Of a stretch of 64,000 bases of DNA, positions 49,289 through 59,342 are shown in pieces. Source of the stretch: Stieleria marina. GTDB taxonomy: Bacteria; Planctomycetota; Planctomycetia; Pirellulales; Pirellulaceae. The position numbers and the translations under genes were made by a program. The stretch is from the NCBI GenBank assembly GCA_007741555.1, contig CP036526.1, forward strand, positions 2,108,001 to 2,172,000. The letters are read 5' to 3'. How positions within the stretch are numbered: position 1 is the stretch's first letter; each line of letters starts with the position of its first letter. The notes below the pieces were generated by a model. It saw only the letters and a list, made by a program, of their open reading frames with translations. It did not search any database and was not told the origin of the DNA.

Positions 49289-51625
49289 TTATGGCGTTAG
49301 TTGGGATGCGTCGGTTGAATCGTCTTCGTGTGTCAGAGGCTTGATCTGCAACGTCTGAATCCACTGAGCGATCATCTTTACAGCCTCGCGGTCAACGACT
49401 GATGTCGACAGTGGAGGCATCTGGCCGCGACCACGCTGATTGATTCGGTGCAGCAGCACGGACGCCATGGGGTCGGATGGCTTGATCAGCTTTGCATCCG
49501 GCAGGTCAAATGAACCGTGAAGGGGAACCGTATTTACCGTGCGCGTCTTATCAAGCGACGTCGCGAAGGACAGCACAAGATCTGAATTGCCGCCGCCTTC
49601 CTTGACATGACAGTTGGCGCAGTTGGCGTGTAGATAGGAACGCACGCGCGTTTCCAGTGGCTCGGTCGTATCGGTGGGCTTGGGCAGTCTTGGCATCTCG
49701 TGAAACGATGTTGAAAATTCAAAAGGTGCCGCTTTTTCGACCGAGCTGGTTTTGGTTTGCGCATCCTCTTTGTCTGCCGCACTATGAAACAACCCAAGCT
49801 GTTTAAAACGTTCCAGTTGCGGCACGGCGTGTCCGTCGATCTGTAGGTCCAGATTTGTTTGCTGCACCGACAGCCCCAATACATAGTCTTGGGCACGGCT
49901 GTGGCACACCATGCATTCTGCTCGACTGGGATAGTGCCATGTTTGACGCGACACGCCGCCGTCGGATTCCGGCGAACGCACATCGAATTTGCGATCGATG
50001 CCCGACGCATCAACCAAGACCGCATCGGTCTGTTGTTCGTTCCACTCATAGGAATAGCCGTACCACTCACCGCCCTGGCGAGCAAGCAACCGAGTTTCGA
50101 TCCGAGTCAGTGCTCCGTTGTTGCGACTAGCAATCGGCAACGCAAAGGTTTTCACCAAAACGGTTCCATCGGGGAAGTCCCAGCTCTTCGCTGTTTGAAA
50201 CTCAACGGTTTTGTCTCCCGGTAATCCGATGAATCGTTCCTTGCTGGCTCCATCGGACCACAGCGGTGAATTGATTGTGTACGGAATCAGGCCCGGGTGA
50301 ACGCGATTTTTTACCGTGGATTCATAGACGCCGGTTTGGCTTAGCAGACGTGGAAAGTCGCTGGATTGTTTTTGCTTTGATGGCACCAGTCGATACAGGC
50401 CGCTGCCGTGGTCGGCAATCAGCAGTTCGCCGTCGTGATCGATGCCGAAGCCAGCGATCTGGAGAGACGTTCTTGCGACCAAGAAATGGGACGTCACCGA
50501 TTTGCCGTCCCACTTCGCTGCCCAAATCATACCGGTTGAATAGTCACCGTAGACGTAGTGGCCGTAAAGCAGTGGATGGGCCTTTCCGTAGTAGACATGG
50601 CCGCCGGTCAATGACCGTGCTTCGGAATGGGGGTGTTCGATCGTCGGCACCACGATCGGCGTTGGTCCGCGCTGGCGATTCGGTTGAAACGGTTGGCTGC
50701 CTTCGGTGATGCTCCAACCGTAGTTTTCTCCTCGACGAACGACTTGTACGGTTTCCCAGAGATCCTGGCCGTTGATTCCAGCCCATAGATCACCCGTCTT
50801 TGTGTCGATAGAAATTCGCCACGGGTTACGCAAACCGTAGGCCCAGATTTCCGGCCGCGCGTCCTTGATCGTTAGAAACGGGTTGTCCGTTGGAATGGAA
50901 TACGGCTTTTCTGCGGTTGGCTGATCGACGTCAATCCGCAACATTGATCCCGGCAACGTCGTAAGATCTTGACCGGCGTGGTTTGCGTCCGAATCGGATG
51001 TGCCGTCGCCCGTTGATACAAAAAGCATGCCGTCTTTCGCAAAAACCAAATCGCCACCGTTGTGCCCGTTCGAGGGCCATTCGATGATCGTCGTTTGCGA
51101 TTCGGGCTGACAGTCAAATGGTGCGGTTCGCGACACGTGAAATCGCAGCACCCGAGTGCATACTTTGTCCAACGCAGCGGACCGTCCATTGCAACCGACG
51201 TACATGAATCCGTTCTGCTGAAAGTCCGGATGAAAAGCGACTCCGTAGATGATGTCGTCCAGCACCAGGAACTCCGACAACTGACTGCTTGGATCGTCTG
51301 GCGTGAACCGCAGCAAACGCCCCGGCCCTCCGTAGTCTCCTTTGTGGACATGCACCAGCAAGTCCTTCGTGCCGGGCAAAGCCGTGACACTCATCGGTTT
51401 AGGAAAGTCGAGGTGTGTGAAGACCTGAGTCGTCTCCAGCGGCGGTGGCGGATCGGGAAAACCGACGACGCGAGATTCCGTCCAAAGGACTCGGTCGAAA
51501 TCAGCCGATTCGACTGGCAGCGAACAGAAACAACAGGCTGCAAGAGCAACCCAGGCGAGACCGCGTTTTTGAAACGGCAAAAGCGTGATCATCATGTGCA
51601 TTGCGTTGACGGAGAGTTTCATCAC
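49289..51625 (-). CDS. PQQ-type sugar dehydrogenase fused to cytochrome c-like domain
   Basis: A 778-residue exported protein with a cysteine-rich signal segment. Residues about 40-410 form the glucose/sorbosone dehydrogenase propeller (SNGHNGGDLVFAKDG, EIWAYGLRNPWR, GENYGWSITEG), which oxidises aldoses or soluble sugars with quinone cofactor. The C-terminal part has two CxxCH heme motifs, CMVCH (about residue 570) and CANCH (about 668), in planctomycete-type cytochrome domains, so electrons can leave directly to a respiratory acceptor. It lies just downstream of the transglutaminase-esterase fusion gene on the same strand. Confidence 0.85.
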   Translation of the reverse strand: MMKLSVNAMHMMITLLPFQKRGLAWVALAACCFCSLPVESADFDRVLWTESRVVGFPDPPPPLETTQVFTHLDFPKPMSVTALPGTKDLLVHVHKGDYGGPGRLLRFTPDDPSSQLSEFLVLDDIIYGVAFHPDFQQNGFMYVGCNGRSAALDKVCTRVLRFHVSRTAPFDCQPESQTTIIEWPSNGHNGGDLVFAKDGMLFVSTGDGTSDSDANHAGQDLTTLPGSMLRIDVDQPTAEKPYSIPTDNPFLTIKDARPEIWAYGLRNPWRISIDTKTGDLWAGINGQDLWETVQVVRRGENYGWSITEGSQPFQPNRQRGPTPIVVPTIEHPHSEARSLTGGHVYYGKAHPLLYGHYVYGDYSTGMIWAAKWDGKSVTSHFLVARTSLQIAGFGIDHDGELLIADHGSGLYRLVPSKQKQSSDFPRLLSQTGVYESTVKNRVHPGLIPYTINSPLWSDGASKERFIGLPGDKTVEFQTAKSWDFPDGTVLVKTFALPIASRNNGALTRIETRLLARQGGEWYGYSYEWNEQQTDAVLVDASGIDRKFDVRSPESDGGVSRQTWHYPSRAECMVCHSRAQDYVLGLSVQQTNLDLQIDGHAVPQLERFKQLGLFHSAADKEDAQTKTSSVEKAAPFEFSTSFHEMPRLPKPTDTTEPLETRVRSYLHANCANCHVKEGGGNSDLVLSFATSLDKTRTVNTVPLHGSFDLPDAKLIKPSDPMASVLLHRINQRGRGQMPPLSTSVVDREAVKMIAQWIQTLQIKPLTHEDDSTDASQLTP

Positions 51626-51631
51626 TGCCTC

Positions 51632-54600
51632 TCAATTTTCGACGAACGTGATGATTGGAAAAATCTCGGGAATGTGCGAGTCCCAGACTCCGTGCTTTCC
51701 CAGAGCCCAACCGCCCGAATCGACGGCAGGCTTGGCGGCCTTGTATTTGTTAAACCGAAACAGATCGATGCCCCACTTGTCACCCGGCTTTGGCGGTAAA
51801 GCTCGGTTGTCGCCTTTGGCTAACCACTTCATCTCCTGCCAAGGAAACGCAAGCTCGACGGTCCAGCCCTGGTCGACGTCCGAATCGTCGTTCAGTGTTC
51901 CATTGATGTGCACGGCCGATTTGAAATTGGGAAAGTCGTAACCCAGAAAGGCTAGCCGCTTGCCGCGGGGATGGTTCTTCAGACCCACACCATCAAAGAT
52001 CTGTTTCTTGGGAGCATCGGCTTTCAGTTGAGGATCCTGGTCATACCCGTCACGCAGGTAGGCGTCTTGCCACACGAAAAAGCCCTCGTAGACCGTTGCG
52101 TGGGCATTGATTTCAAATTCGTAGTAGGAGTCCTTTCCGGCAATGAAGACTTCCACATCATTATCGTAGTAGATGGGGGCATCACGCTTGAGATACTTGG
52201 CATCAACATTGGGTTCATTGATCCAAAAGCCAACGTACAAATAGTCGTCGTCCCACAAAATCGCAGCCCGGGTGTCGTGCATCGTTTCTTTACCGCTGAT
52301 CAAGTCGACGAACGGCGACGTCTTCTCGCAAGTCTTCCAAACGGCGTCATCCAGGCGACCATCGATGATGGGGGCAGTCGTCGCACGCCGAGCCGAATAG
52401 CGAGGCAAGTCTTGGGCTGGAACCAGCGACTCTGGAAACTGCAGTTCTGAAGATGGCGATTTAGCAGGTGGCGATACTGCAGATGGGGCAGGAACACTGA
52501 CGTTCACCACGCTTGAGAAACTGAGTCGCGGATCGCCGCGCTGCTGCAACGTCTTTGACAACGTTGCGATGGTCCGCTCGACCAAACCATCGTACAGCAC
52601 TTGGTCGCCGCACTTGACTGTGACCGGTTTGCCAAGGTCGATGAATTGGTCGTCCAGGTAGACATCGACCGGCATCGCATTCGAAGCCGTCAGTTGGATG
52701 GTTTGCTCGCTTGCTTGGGCGACTAACTGCGTTCCCTTCTTGGCATCTTTTGCATCGACGCCCAGCCAGTAGAAATTTGAATGCGTCACGTCGTCTTGCA
52801 CCCACACGATCTTCTTTGGCGTCGTATTGCGAGTGTGCTTTGCCATCCAAGCAAGTGCGACAGCGTCTTCGCGATCCATCCAGTGGCCTTTGTCAGGGTA
52901 GATTTTTGCGAAATGCTGGTAGCCGTCGGGGTCTGCCTTGTGAAGTTCGGCTAGTTTCGTCTTCCAGTTCGCAGCGATCGTGTTTCGCTTGTAAGCGGAG
53001 TCCTTGCCACCGACCTGGAGCGCGAACGGAACGTTTCGCAATCCAAGCGGCGAAGTTTCGTTGGGATGCCCGGCCATCATCGAGGCCGCTGCCCAGCGGT
53101 CAGACATGCGCGGCGCAAGTTGGTAGACGCCGTCGCCGCCCGCCGAATAACCCATCAAGTACACGCGATCCCAGCTGACATCCTCCAACGCAACCATGTT
53201 TTCAATCAGTCGTACAAATAACGGGTCGATGTGCCCCTGATGCCAGAGGTTCCATGTGTCGGTCGGGCCACGCGGCGCGACGTACACTCCTTCAGTGGGT
53301 TGATAAAGCCGTTTTTGGTTTTCCCATTGTCGGTCGTTCACGGTTTTGGGGGCTCCGCCGCCGCCATGCATGGAAATGTACAGACTGCGACCACCGACAG
53401 GTTTCTCGCCGAACACTTCATAGTGAAAGGGCATTCTAAATTCACCGTGCGTCAACATGCGTGCCTTCATTTCTTCCGCACGCGACTTGCGGAGATCCTT
53501 TAATCGATCCTCTGCCAGCAGGCCTCGAACCGTGGCGGCGTCTTCGCTGGTCAATGCGACTTTGGCAAACGGCTCTCTGGTGATCTCTCCCCGGTCGTCA
53601 ACGGCGGTGGTCAGAAACGTCGCTAGCGATTCCACGGCATCCGCCGACGCTTTGTTGGTTGATCGGATCTTCTTCGATTTCGTGGGGCGTGATTGCGATT
53701 CTGGCGGCGCGTCCGTGCCAGTCATCTGGAAGGAATGCAGTTGTTGATTCGTTTTGGGGGTGATGGTTTCGCTCTTCGCGTCAGGCCCGTCGCCGAGCAA
53801 AATCGTGTACGTGTGGTTTTGTTTCAGGGGAACATGAAGATGGTCGTTCGTGTCGAACCCGTCGTCGTTGGTTTTGCCGTCGAAGACGATGTCGTTTCCA
53901 TCCATAATTCGAAGTGGCGAACAGATACGTTGACGGTCTGATCCGTAGACGACAAAGAGTGCGTCGACGGATCCTTTTGGCAAATCTTTTTGAAGTGCCA
54001 CGTAACGATCGGTCACATTGACGGCGGGAATGAATTTGATCCTGCGGTTCCACACGCAAGGAAACGACAGGGGCGTGTCTTTGAAGCTTGTTGCATAGAT
54101 CGCATTCGCCGCGGATGCCCTGTCAGCTTTGGCTGCGCGAGCTACAAACCAGCCCTTGTCCAATTCGGTGCCCGTCGGTTCTGCGGCGCCCGTGAAGTGC
54201 CAGCCGTTGTCCCAAATTTCGACCCACGAATGGTTGCCCGACCCATTGGACCACATCGGTGTGCCAACGAATCGTGCTGGGATCCCTACCGAACGACAAG
54301 CATCAATCAAAATCACCGACAAACCGGTGCAAGACGCTAGGCCACATTCAATGGATTCCATTGGGCTTTGGTCAGCTTTAACTCGTTTGGTCGAATACTT
54401 CACTCCGATTTGCTTGAACAGTTTTTGGTTGATCATCGCTGCTGCTTCGGATGCGTTCTTCGCGTCCTTTACCATGGGCAAGCAGCGTTTGCGAAAGTCG
54501 GCTCGCCAGTTGTCGCGGCGCTCATTGATACTTGCATACGGCAGCACATCATTGAGGAACAGTTCAAGCGGGACATCCCGAGCCCACGCGTCGGTTTGGC

Positions 54601-54856
54601 GAGACAGATACGCGAGCCGTGTGTTCTCGAGCAGAAAATCGGCACTCAAGGACTGTAGATCTTGCACGGGCATATGGAGCACCAAAAACTCCATGCCTTT
54701 GCGCGATTGAATCGGTGCCTCGGCAATCGCTCGCGCAATCTCGTCTCGATTGTCACCCGCTAGGTCCAGCCGATCACGGAGTGGATCGGCTAATGCATGC
54801 GCCGGTCCCAGAATCAACAGCAACAGAAAAGCGAACGCAAAAACGGACTGATTCAT
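51632..54856 (-). CDS. Transglutaminase-like/esterase/CBM9-like fusion protein
   Basis: About 1,075 residues with a signal peptide (FAFLLLLILGPAHALA); the ATG at 54856 is chosen over 54871 for a closer fit to it. Residues about 100-280 hold a transglutaminase-like domain with CTGLSVILIDACRSVGIPAR (catalytic Cys) and NHSWVEIW (His). Residues about 450-760 form an alpha/beta-hydrolase (PHB-depolymerase-like) domain with MGYSAGGDG as nucleophile elbow and DKGHWMD as His loop. Residues about 860-1075 form a CBM9-like DOMON domain opening with PIIDGRLDDAVWK. The gene is followed by the PQQ dehydrogenase gene with a 6-base gap. Probably an extracellular enzyme that releases ester-linked side groups from polysaccharides. 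Confidence 0.8.
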   Translation of the reverse strand: MNQSVFAFAFLLLLILGPAHALADPLRDRLDLAGDNRDEIARAIAEAPIQSRKGMEFLVLHMPVQDLQSLSADFLLENTRLAYLSRQTDAWARDVPLELFLNDVLPYASINERRDNWRADFRKRCLPMVKDAKNASEAAAMINQKLFKQIGVKYSTKRVKADQSPMESIECGLASCTGLSVILIDACRSVGIPARFVGTPMWSNGSGNHSWVEIWDNGWHFTGAAEPTGTELDKGWFVARAAKADRASAANAIYATSFKDTPLSFPCVWNRRIKFIPAVNVTDRYVALQKDLPKGSVDALFVVYGSDRQRICSPLRIMDGNDIVFDGKTNDDGFDTNDHLHVPLKQNHTYTILLGDGPDAKSETITPKTNQQLHSFQMTGTDAPPESQSRPTKSKKIRSTNKASADAVESLATFLTTAVDDRGEITREPFAKVALTSEDAATVRGLLAEDRLKDLRKSRAEEMKARMLTHGEFRMPFHYEVFGEKPVGGRSLYISMHGGGGAPKTVNDRQWENQKRLYQPTEGVYVAPRGPTDTWNLWHQGHIDPLFVRLIENMVALEDVSWDRVYLMGYSAGGDGVYQLAPRMSDRWAAASMMAGHPNETSPLGLRNVPFALQVGGKDSAYKRNTIAANWKTKLAELHKADPDGYQHFAKIYPDKGHWMDREDAVALAWMAKHTRNTTPKKIVWVQDDVTHSNFYWLGVDAKDAKKGTQLVAQASEQTIQLTASNAMPVDVYLDDQFIDLGKPVTVKCGDQVLYDGLVERTIATLSKTLQQRGDPRLSFSSVVNVSVPAPSAVSPPAKSPSSELQFPESLVPAQDLPRYSARRATTAPIIDGRLDDAVWKTCEKTSPFVDLISGKETMHDTRAAILWDDDYLYVGFWINEPNVDAKYLKRDAPIYYDNDVEVFIAGKDSYYEFEINAHATVYEGFFVWQDAYLRDGYDQDPQLKADAPKKQIFDGVGLKNHPRGKRLAFLGYDFPNFKSAVHINGTLNDDSDVDQGWTVELAFPWQEMKWLAKGDNRALPPKPGDKWGIDLFRFNKYKAAKPAVDSGGWALGKHGVWDSHIPEIFPIITFVEN

Positions 54857-55325
54857 GAACCCACCTGCCATTGATTCTTGGCCCAGGGGGGCGCAACGAA
54901 GATCGTTGCTCGTCAGCGGGAACCCCCGTGCCAGTCATCATTGTGTCTGATTCCGAGCGCCAGTCAACTTGAAGGCAAAATCGGGGCTGTACATCTGGGA
55001 CCCCAGGATGATTCGATTCGTATTGGGATTCGATGTGTGTTGGCCGAACGCCGGACTCTTGATCTGTGTCTGCCCGGTCACCGGCGGCATCGGTGACTTC
55101 CGTCCGTTCGCGCAGGTTTCAACCTTTGTAGTCGTGCTCAGGCCATCGCCGGGGCTGGTGTCAAAGCGAGCGTACGAGAGACCGGTGCCGTTGGAAAATG
55201 GGCTCTACTGTCTCCCGTGTTTCAACACCTGCAATGACGTAATGCTACTTGAAAAGCGAACGGGCGCGGATCATGATCAGAATCACGAATCGACCGATAC
55301 ACCCCGACCAGTCTAAAGCCATCGC
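54857..55325. other. Divergent intergenic region, no gene seen
   Basis: The gap carries the start regions of two divergent genes. Open frames on the plus strand here have no family resemblance, and no RNA or clear repeat was recognised. Confidence 0.5.
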
Positions 55326-58300
55326 ATGACGAAAATCCGATTCAAGTTTGTATTTGTGTTCTCTGCAGTGTGGCTGAGTTTCCTTGGGCTCTGTTCATTT
55401 GGGCTCTGTCTATTTGGTCTGGGGACACTTAATCTGTTCGCTCAAGAATCACCGTCCGTGCACCCGATTCGCATGGTTGGCAATCCGAGTGTGTCGCCTG
55501 ATGGCGGTCGCATTGCGTTCTCGTGGATTGGCGAGATTTGGTCGGCCAACATCGACGGCAGCGATGTTCAGCGTCTGACCGTGAATGACGCGACCGAGGG
55601 CCAGCCGATCTTTTCGCCCGACGGGGATCGAATCGCCTTTGTTAGCGATCGTACCGGTTCGAAGCAGATCTTTGTCATGTCATCCGACGGTTCCGGCGTA
55701 CGGCAAGCGACGTTTCACTCGGCCGGCTACGAACTGAGTGATTGGTTTCCAGATGGAAAGCATGTATTGGCGCTCGGAAGTCGCGATCACTTCTATCGTG
55801 ATGCGACGCGGATGATCAAAGTCAACGTGCAAGAGAGAAAGCAAGAAGTCGTCCTGGCCAATGCGATGGCGGAGTACGCACGAGTTTCGCCCAACGGCAA
55901 GAAAATCTTGTTCACGCGAGAAGGCGAACGTTGGTGGCGGAAGGGCTACGAAGGCGCACGATCCTCCCAAATCTGGATGCTGGACCTGATGTCTGGAGAA
56001 TTCAGCGAAGTCATCCGTGAGAACGTGGAATGCATGTGGCCAACTTGGATGGCGGATAGCAAGGGGTTCTATTTTACGAAGGGCACGCTGCATGGATCGG
56101 ACTTGTGGCATTACCGCTTTGCAAAGAAGGCCAGTAAACCCGGCAAGCAAAAATCCATCCACGCCTTTGCGGATGATTCAATCGTCTTCCCGGCGATTTC
56201 CAGTGACGGTGACACGCTGGTGTTCCGCCATCTCTTTGATCTGTATTCAATGGACCTCAACAAGGGTGATCAGCGTGCAGATCAACCCAGCAAGATCGAG
56301 CTGTCGGTCAGTGATGATGTCGATCTGCCAGCACAACAGCTGCGTCGTGAGTGGTCTGACGCAACCGATGTCGCCTTTACAAAGGACGGTTTGGAAATCG
56401 CATTCATTGCCGGCGGTGATGTTTGGGTGATGGACACCGTCTTAAGAGAACCGCGGCGCGTGACGTCGACCGATGGCTATGAAGAAGACATTCAGTTCTC
56501 CCCCGACGGAAACGAACTCTGGTTCGTTGCGACCACCGACGGTCAGCCTGACATCTACCGAGCCACTCGAACGGACAGCGAAAAGTATTGGTGGCAGAAC
56601 GACGAATTCCAGCTGGAGGAAATGACGCACGACGCCCATGTCGAAAGTGATCTGCGGTTCACGCCCGATGGCAAGCATCTGGTGATGCAACAAGGACGCG
56701 GTAATCTTGTCTCCATGGATCTGGAGTTCAAGAAAAAGTCTTCACTGGTCAAGGGTTTTAGTGGTATCGACTTTGACCTATCGCCCGACGGTCGCTGGAT
56801 TGCTTACTCCCAAGAAGACGACAATTTTAACCGCGAGATTTGGATCTCCAAACTGGATGGCAGCATCGATCCGGTAAATGTTTCTCGGCATCCCGACAAC
56901 GATCGCAATCCCAAATTCTCTGCCGATGGAAAGCTGCTCGCCTTTACCGGACGCCGCGTCGATTCGGAAGTGGACATCTACTACGTGTACCTTCAAGAAG
57001 CCGACGATGATGAAACATCGCGTGAACGAAAGATCGACGAAGCCGTTGAATTGATCGAAAAGAGTCGCAAGAAAGAGCTAGCGAAGAAGAAGGGCAACTC
57101 GAAAACGAATGCGTCGGATAAGGAAGACGCCAAGGAGAAGTCGTCCAGCGACGATGATGAATCATCGGACAAAGATGAAGATGCCGATGATACCCTCGGC
57201 GAAGAAAATAAGGATCAAGAAAAAATCCACGTCGACTTGGATCGCATTCACGAGCGTCTACGAAAGGTCTCGATCTCCAATAGCTCCGAGGGTGGTCTGT
57301 TGTTCGCGCCCGAGGGGCAAAAGCTGGCGTTTCGTGCCAGGATCGATGGCAAGGACGGTTGGTACACCGTCGAATTTCCCAAAGAGATGAAACCGAAGCT
57401 ACTGACCACCAACACCGGATCGTCAGCGGTTTGGTTCAAGAAAGCGGACGGCATCTTGTTCTTGCGCAATGGCTCGCCGGCCAAAATTGACAAGTCCGGC
57501 AAGCTGGAGACGTACGCTTTTAAGGTGCCTCAGCTGGCTGCGCGTTCAGGATGGTTGAAAGCCGGTTTTGAAAAAGCTTGGCTGACGATGCGGGAAGCCT
57601 GGTACGACGATCGGTTCGCCAACCACAACTGGGATCAAATTCGGCGTAAGTATGCTCCTGTCGCCGCACAAATGCACGACACGGCAGGGCTGGAGCAAGT
57701 GGTCCAGCTGATGCTGGGCGAACTGAATGGTTCGCACTTAGGCTTCTACCCCAGGGATGCATCTCCGGAAAACAAAGTCGAGGGATGGGAGGACGTCACG
57801 GCGCATTTGGGCGTGAGATTCCAGGACGACTTTCAAGGCCCAGGCTTGATGATCCGTGACGTCTTGAAAGATGGCCCCGCTGATCGTGCACAGAGTCGCC
57901 TTGCCGCCGGCGATGTCATTCTCTCGATTGATGGCACAGCCGTCGATCCAGCGATGGACCTAACCACACGCTTGAACGGCCGACTTGATCGCGACATCAC
58001 ACTGAGCGTGAAACGCGAGGGCAAAGGCCCCGACGCAGGGAAGGACGCAGATAAGGAAGATGACAACGATGACGCAGAAGACAAAGAAGATGAAGAGCAC
58101 AAGAACGACGACGCAGAATTCGACGTTGCGATTCGTCCGATCTCCTACGCAGCCGCCCGTTCGCTTCTTTACGAGCATTGGTTGGATCACAATCGTGCGA
58201 TGGTCGAAAAAGGTAGCGACGGCAAGATTGGCTACCTGCATATCCGTGCGATGAACATGTCCAGCTTCTACGAATTCGAGCGTCAGCTTTACAACGTGGG

Positions 58301-58838
58301 ATACGGTCGGGAGGGATTGGTGATTGATGTCCGCGACAACGGCGGAGGATCAACGACCGACCTCTTGTTGACCGCCCTGACCCAACCGCGTCACGCGATC
58401 ACTCAGCCGCGCGGCGGAGGCCAAGGCTATCCGCATGACCGAGCCGTCTTTGCATCATGGTCAAAGCCAATCATCGTGCTGTGCAATCAGAACAGCTACA
58501 GCAACGCAGAAATCTTCTCGCACGCCATCAAGACCTTGGGTCGAGGCAAAGTCATCGGAGTTCAAACCGCGGGCGGTGTCGTCAGCACAGGATCGGCCAC
58601 GATCAATGACGTCGGTCGAATTCGAGTGCCGTTTCGCGGCTGGTTCTTGCTCGGCGATGGCGAAGACATGGAACGAAACGGCTGCCTACCGCACGAAGTC
58701 ATCTGGCCAAAGCCAGCCGAGATCCCCCAAGGAATCGACCGCCAGCTAGACCGCGCCATCGAAAGCTTGCGAGACGAAATAGGCGAAGGCCAGCCACCAA
58801 GGAAGCTCAAGTACGCTTCCGAGCGAGATGCCAAATAG
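55326..58838 (+). CDS. Tricorn-like protease (PD40 propeller, PDZ, S41 peptidase)
   Basis: A 1170-residue exported protein. Residues about 40-560 contain PD40 beta-propeller repeats (NPSVSPDGGRIAFSW, FSPDGDRIAFVSD, FSADGKLLAFTG). A PDZ domain (GPGLMIRDVLKDGP) lies near 835-900. The peptidase domain has NGSHLGFY (about 800, the first Ser-His pair of tricorn), RDNGGGSTTD, QNSYSNAEIFSHAIK (nucleophilic Ser, about 1055) and MERNGCLPHEV with the supporting Glu. Two acidic lysine/aspartate-rich inserts (about 575-635 and 895-925) are unusual. Tricorn enzymes degrade peptides to short products; here it should act outside the cytoplasm. Confidence 0.85.
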   Translation: MTKIRFKFVFVFSAVWLSFLGLCSFGLCLFGLGTLNLFAQESPSVHPIRMVGNPSVSPDGGRIAFSWIGEIWSANIDGSDVQRLTVNDATEGQPIFSPDGDRIAFVSDRTGSKQIFVMSSDGSGVRQATFHSAGYELSDWFPDGKHVLALGSRDHFYRDATRMIKVNVQERKQEVVLANAMAEYARVSPNGKKILFTREGERWWRKGYEGARSSQIWMLDLMSGEFSEVIRENVECMWPTWMADSKGFYFTKGTLHGSDLWHYRFAKKASKPGKQKSIHAFADDSIVFPAISSDGDTLVFRHLFDLYSMDLNKGDQRADQPSKIELSVSDDVDLPAQQLRREWSDATDVAFTKDGLEIAFIAGGDVWVMDTVLREPRRVTSTDGYEEDIQFSPDGNELWFVATTDGQPDIYRATRTDSEKYWWQNDEFQLEEMTHDAHVESDLRFTPDGKHLVMQQGRGNLVSMDLEFKKKSSLVKGFSGIDFDLSPDGRWIAYSQEDDNFNREIWISKLDGSIDPVNVSRHPDNDRNPKFSADGKLLAFTGRRVDSEVDIYYVYLQEADDDETSRERKIDEAVELIEKSRKKELAKKKGNSKTNASDKEDAKEKSSSDDDESSDKDEDADDTLGEENKDQEKIHVDLDRIHERLRKVSISNSSEGGLLFAPEGQKLAFRARIDGKDGWYTVEFPKEMKPKLLTTNTGSSAVWFKKADGILFLRNGSPAKIDKSGKLETYAFKVPQLAARSGWLKAGFEKAWLTMREAWYDDRFANHNWDQIRRKYAPVAAQMHDTAGLEQVVQLMLGELNGSHLGFYPRDASPENKVEGWEDVTAHLGVRFQDDFQGPGLMIRDVLKDGPADRAQSRLAAGDVILSIDGTAVDPAMDLTTRLNGRLDRDITLSVKREGKGPDAGKDADKEDDNDDAEDKEDEEHKNDDAEFDVAIRPISYAAARSLLYEHWLDHNRAMVEKGSDGKIGYLHIRAMNMSSFYEFERQLYNVGYGREGLVIDVRDNGGGSTTDLLLTALTQPRHAITQPRGGGQGYPHDRAVFASWSKPIIVLCNQNSYSNAEIFSHAIKTLGRGKVIGVQTAGGVVSTGSATINDVGRIRVPFRGWFLLGDGEDMERNGCLPHEVIWPKPAEIPQGIDRQLDRAIESLRDEIGEGQPPRKLKYASERDAK

Positions 58839-59342
58839 AGTTCGTGAAAGCGGGCTGCGACGATGACATGTCGCGGTCAGGCGTTGGCAAAGCGTGCCCA
58901 GCGAAGGCCAGAGAACCAACGGTCGATGAAACCGGTGCGGGCCAAGTAGACGTCAACAGAGCCTCCGGTGTCGGCCACCGGTGCGCCGCAAGTGCGAAGC
59001 GAAAAATGACCGCCGTCCTCCGTCCCGCATGATTCGCCGAAAAGAGGAATCCGATCAAGAATCCTGCAATAGTTTTGGCGACGAACCAGAGAACATCGTC
59101 GTCGGATAGTTTGTGGTTCCGTTAGTTTGGTATAATCGAGTCTTAAATCGGGGAGCGAGCGGGATGATCAAGCAAGGTCACAGCGTTCGATGCAAGCAGA
59201 CCGCAAGATTGGGAACGACGGAAACGATGGCGGCATGGTCCAGGTCAAGTTTGACGATGAAACATTGCGAAACGCTCGATCAACTCGTTGCCAGGGCACG
59301 AAGGAGCGAGAAGAGAAGTACGGCATGAACTAGTGAGACAGC
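58839..59342. other. Intergenic region with repeat words flanking the KAP gene
   Basis: No gene is supported. It contains GGTCGATGAAACCGG (58921-58935) and GGTGTCGGCCACCGG (58967-58981). The first recurs in direct orientation and the second inverted beyond the KAP gene (63037-63051 and 62965-62979). A TTTGGTATAATCGAG stretch near 59128-59142 carries a good -10 hexamer (TATAAT) and may be part of a promoter for the NTPase gene. Confidence 0.5.
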
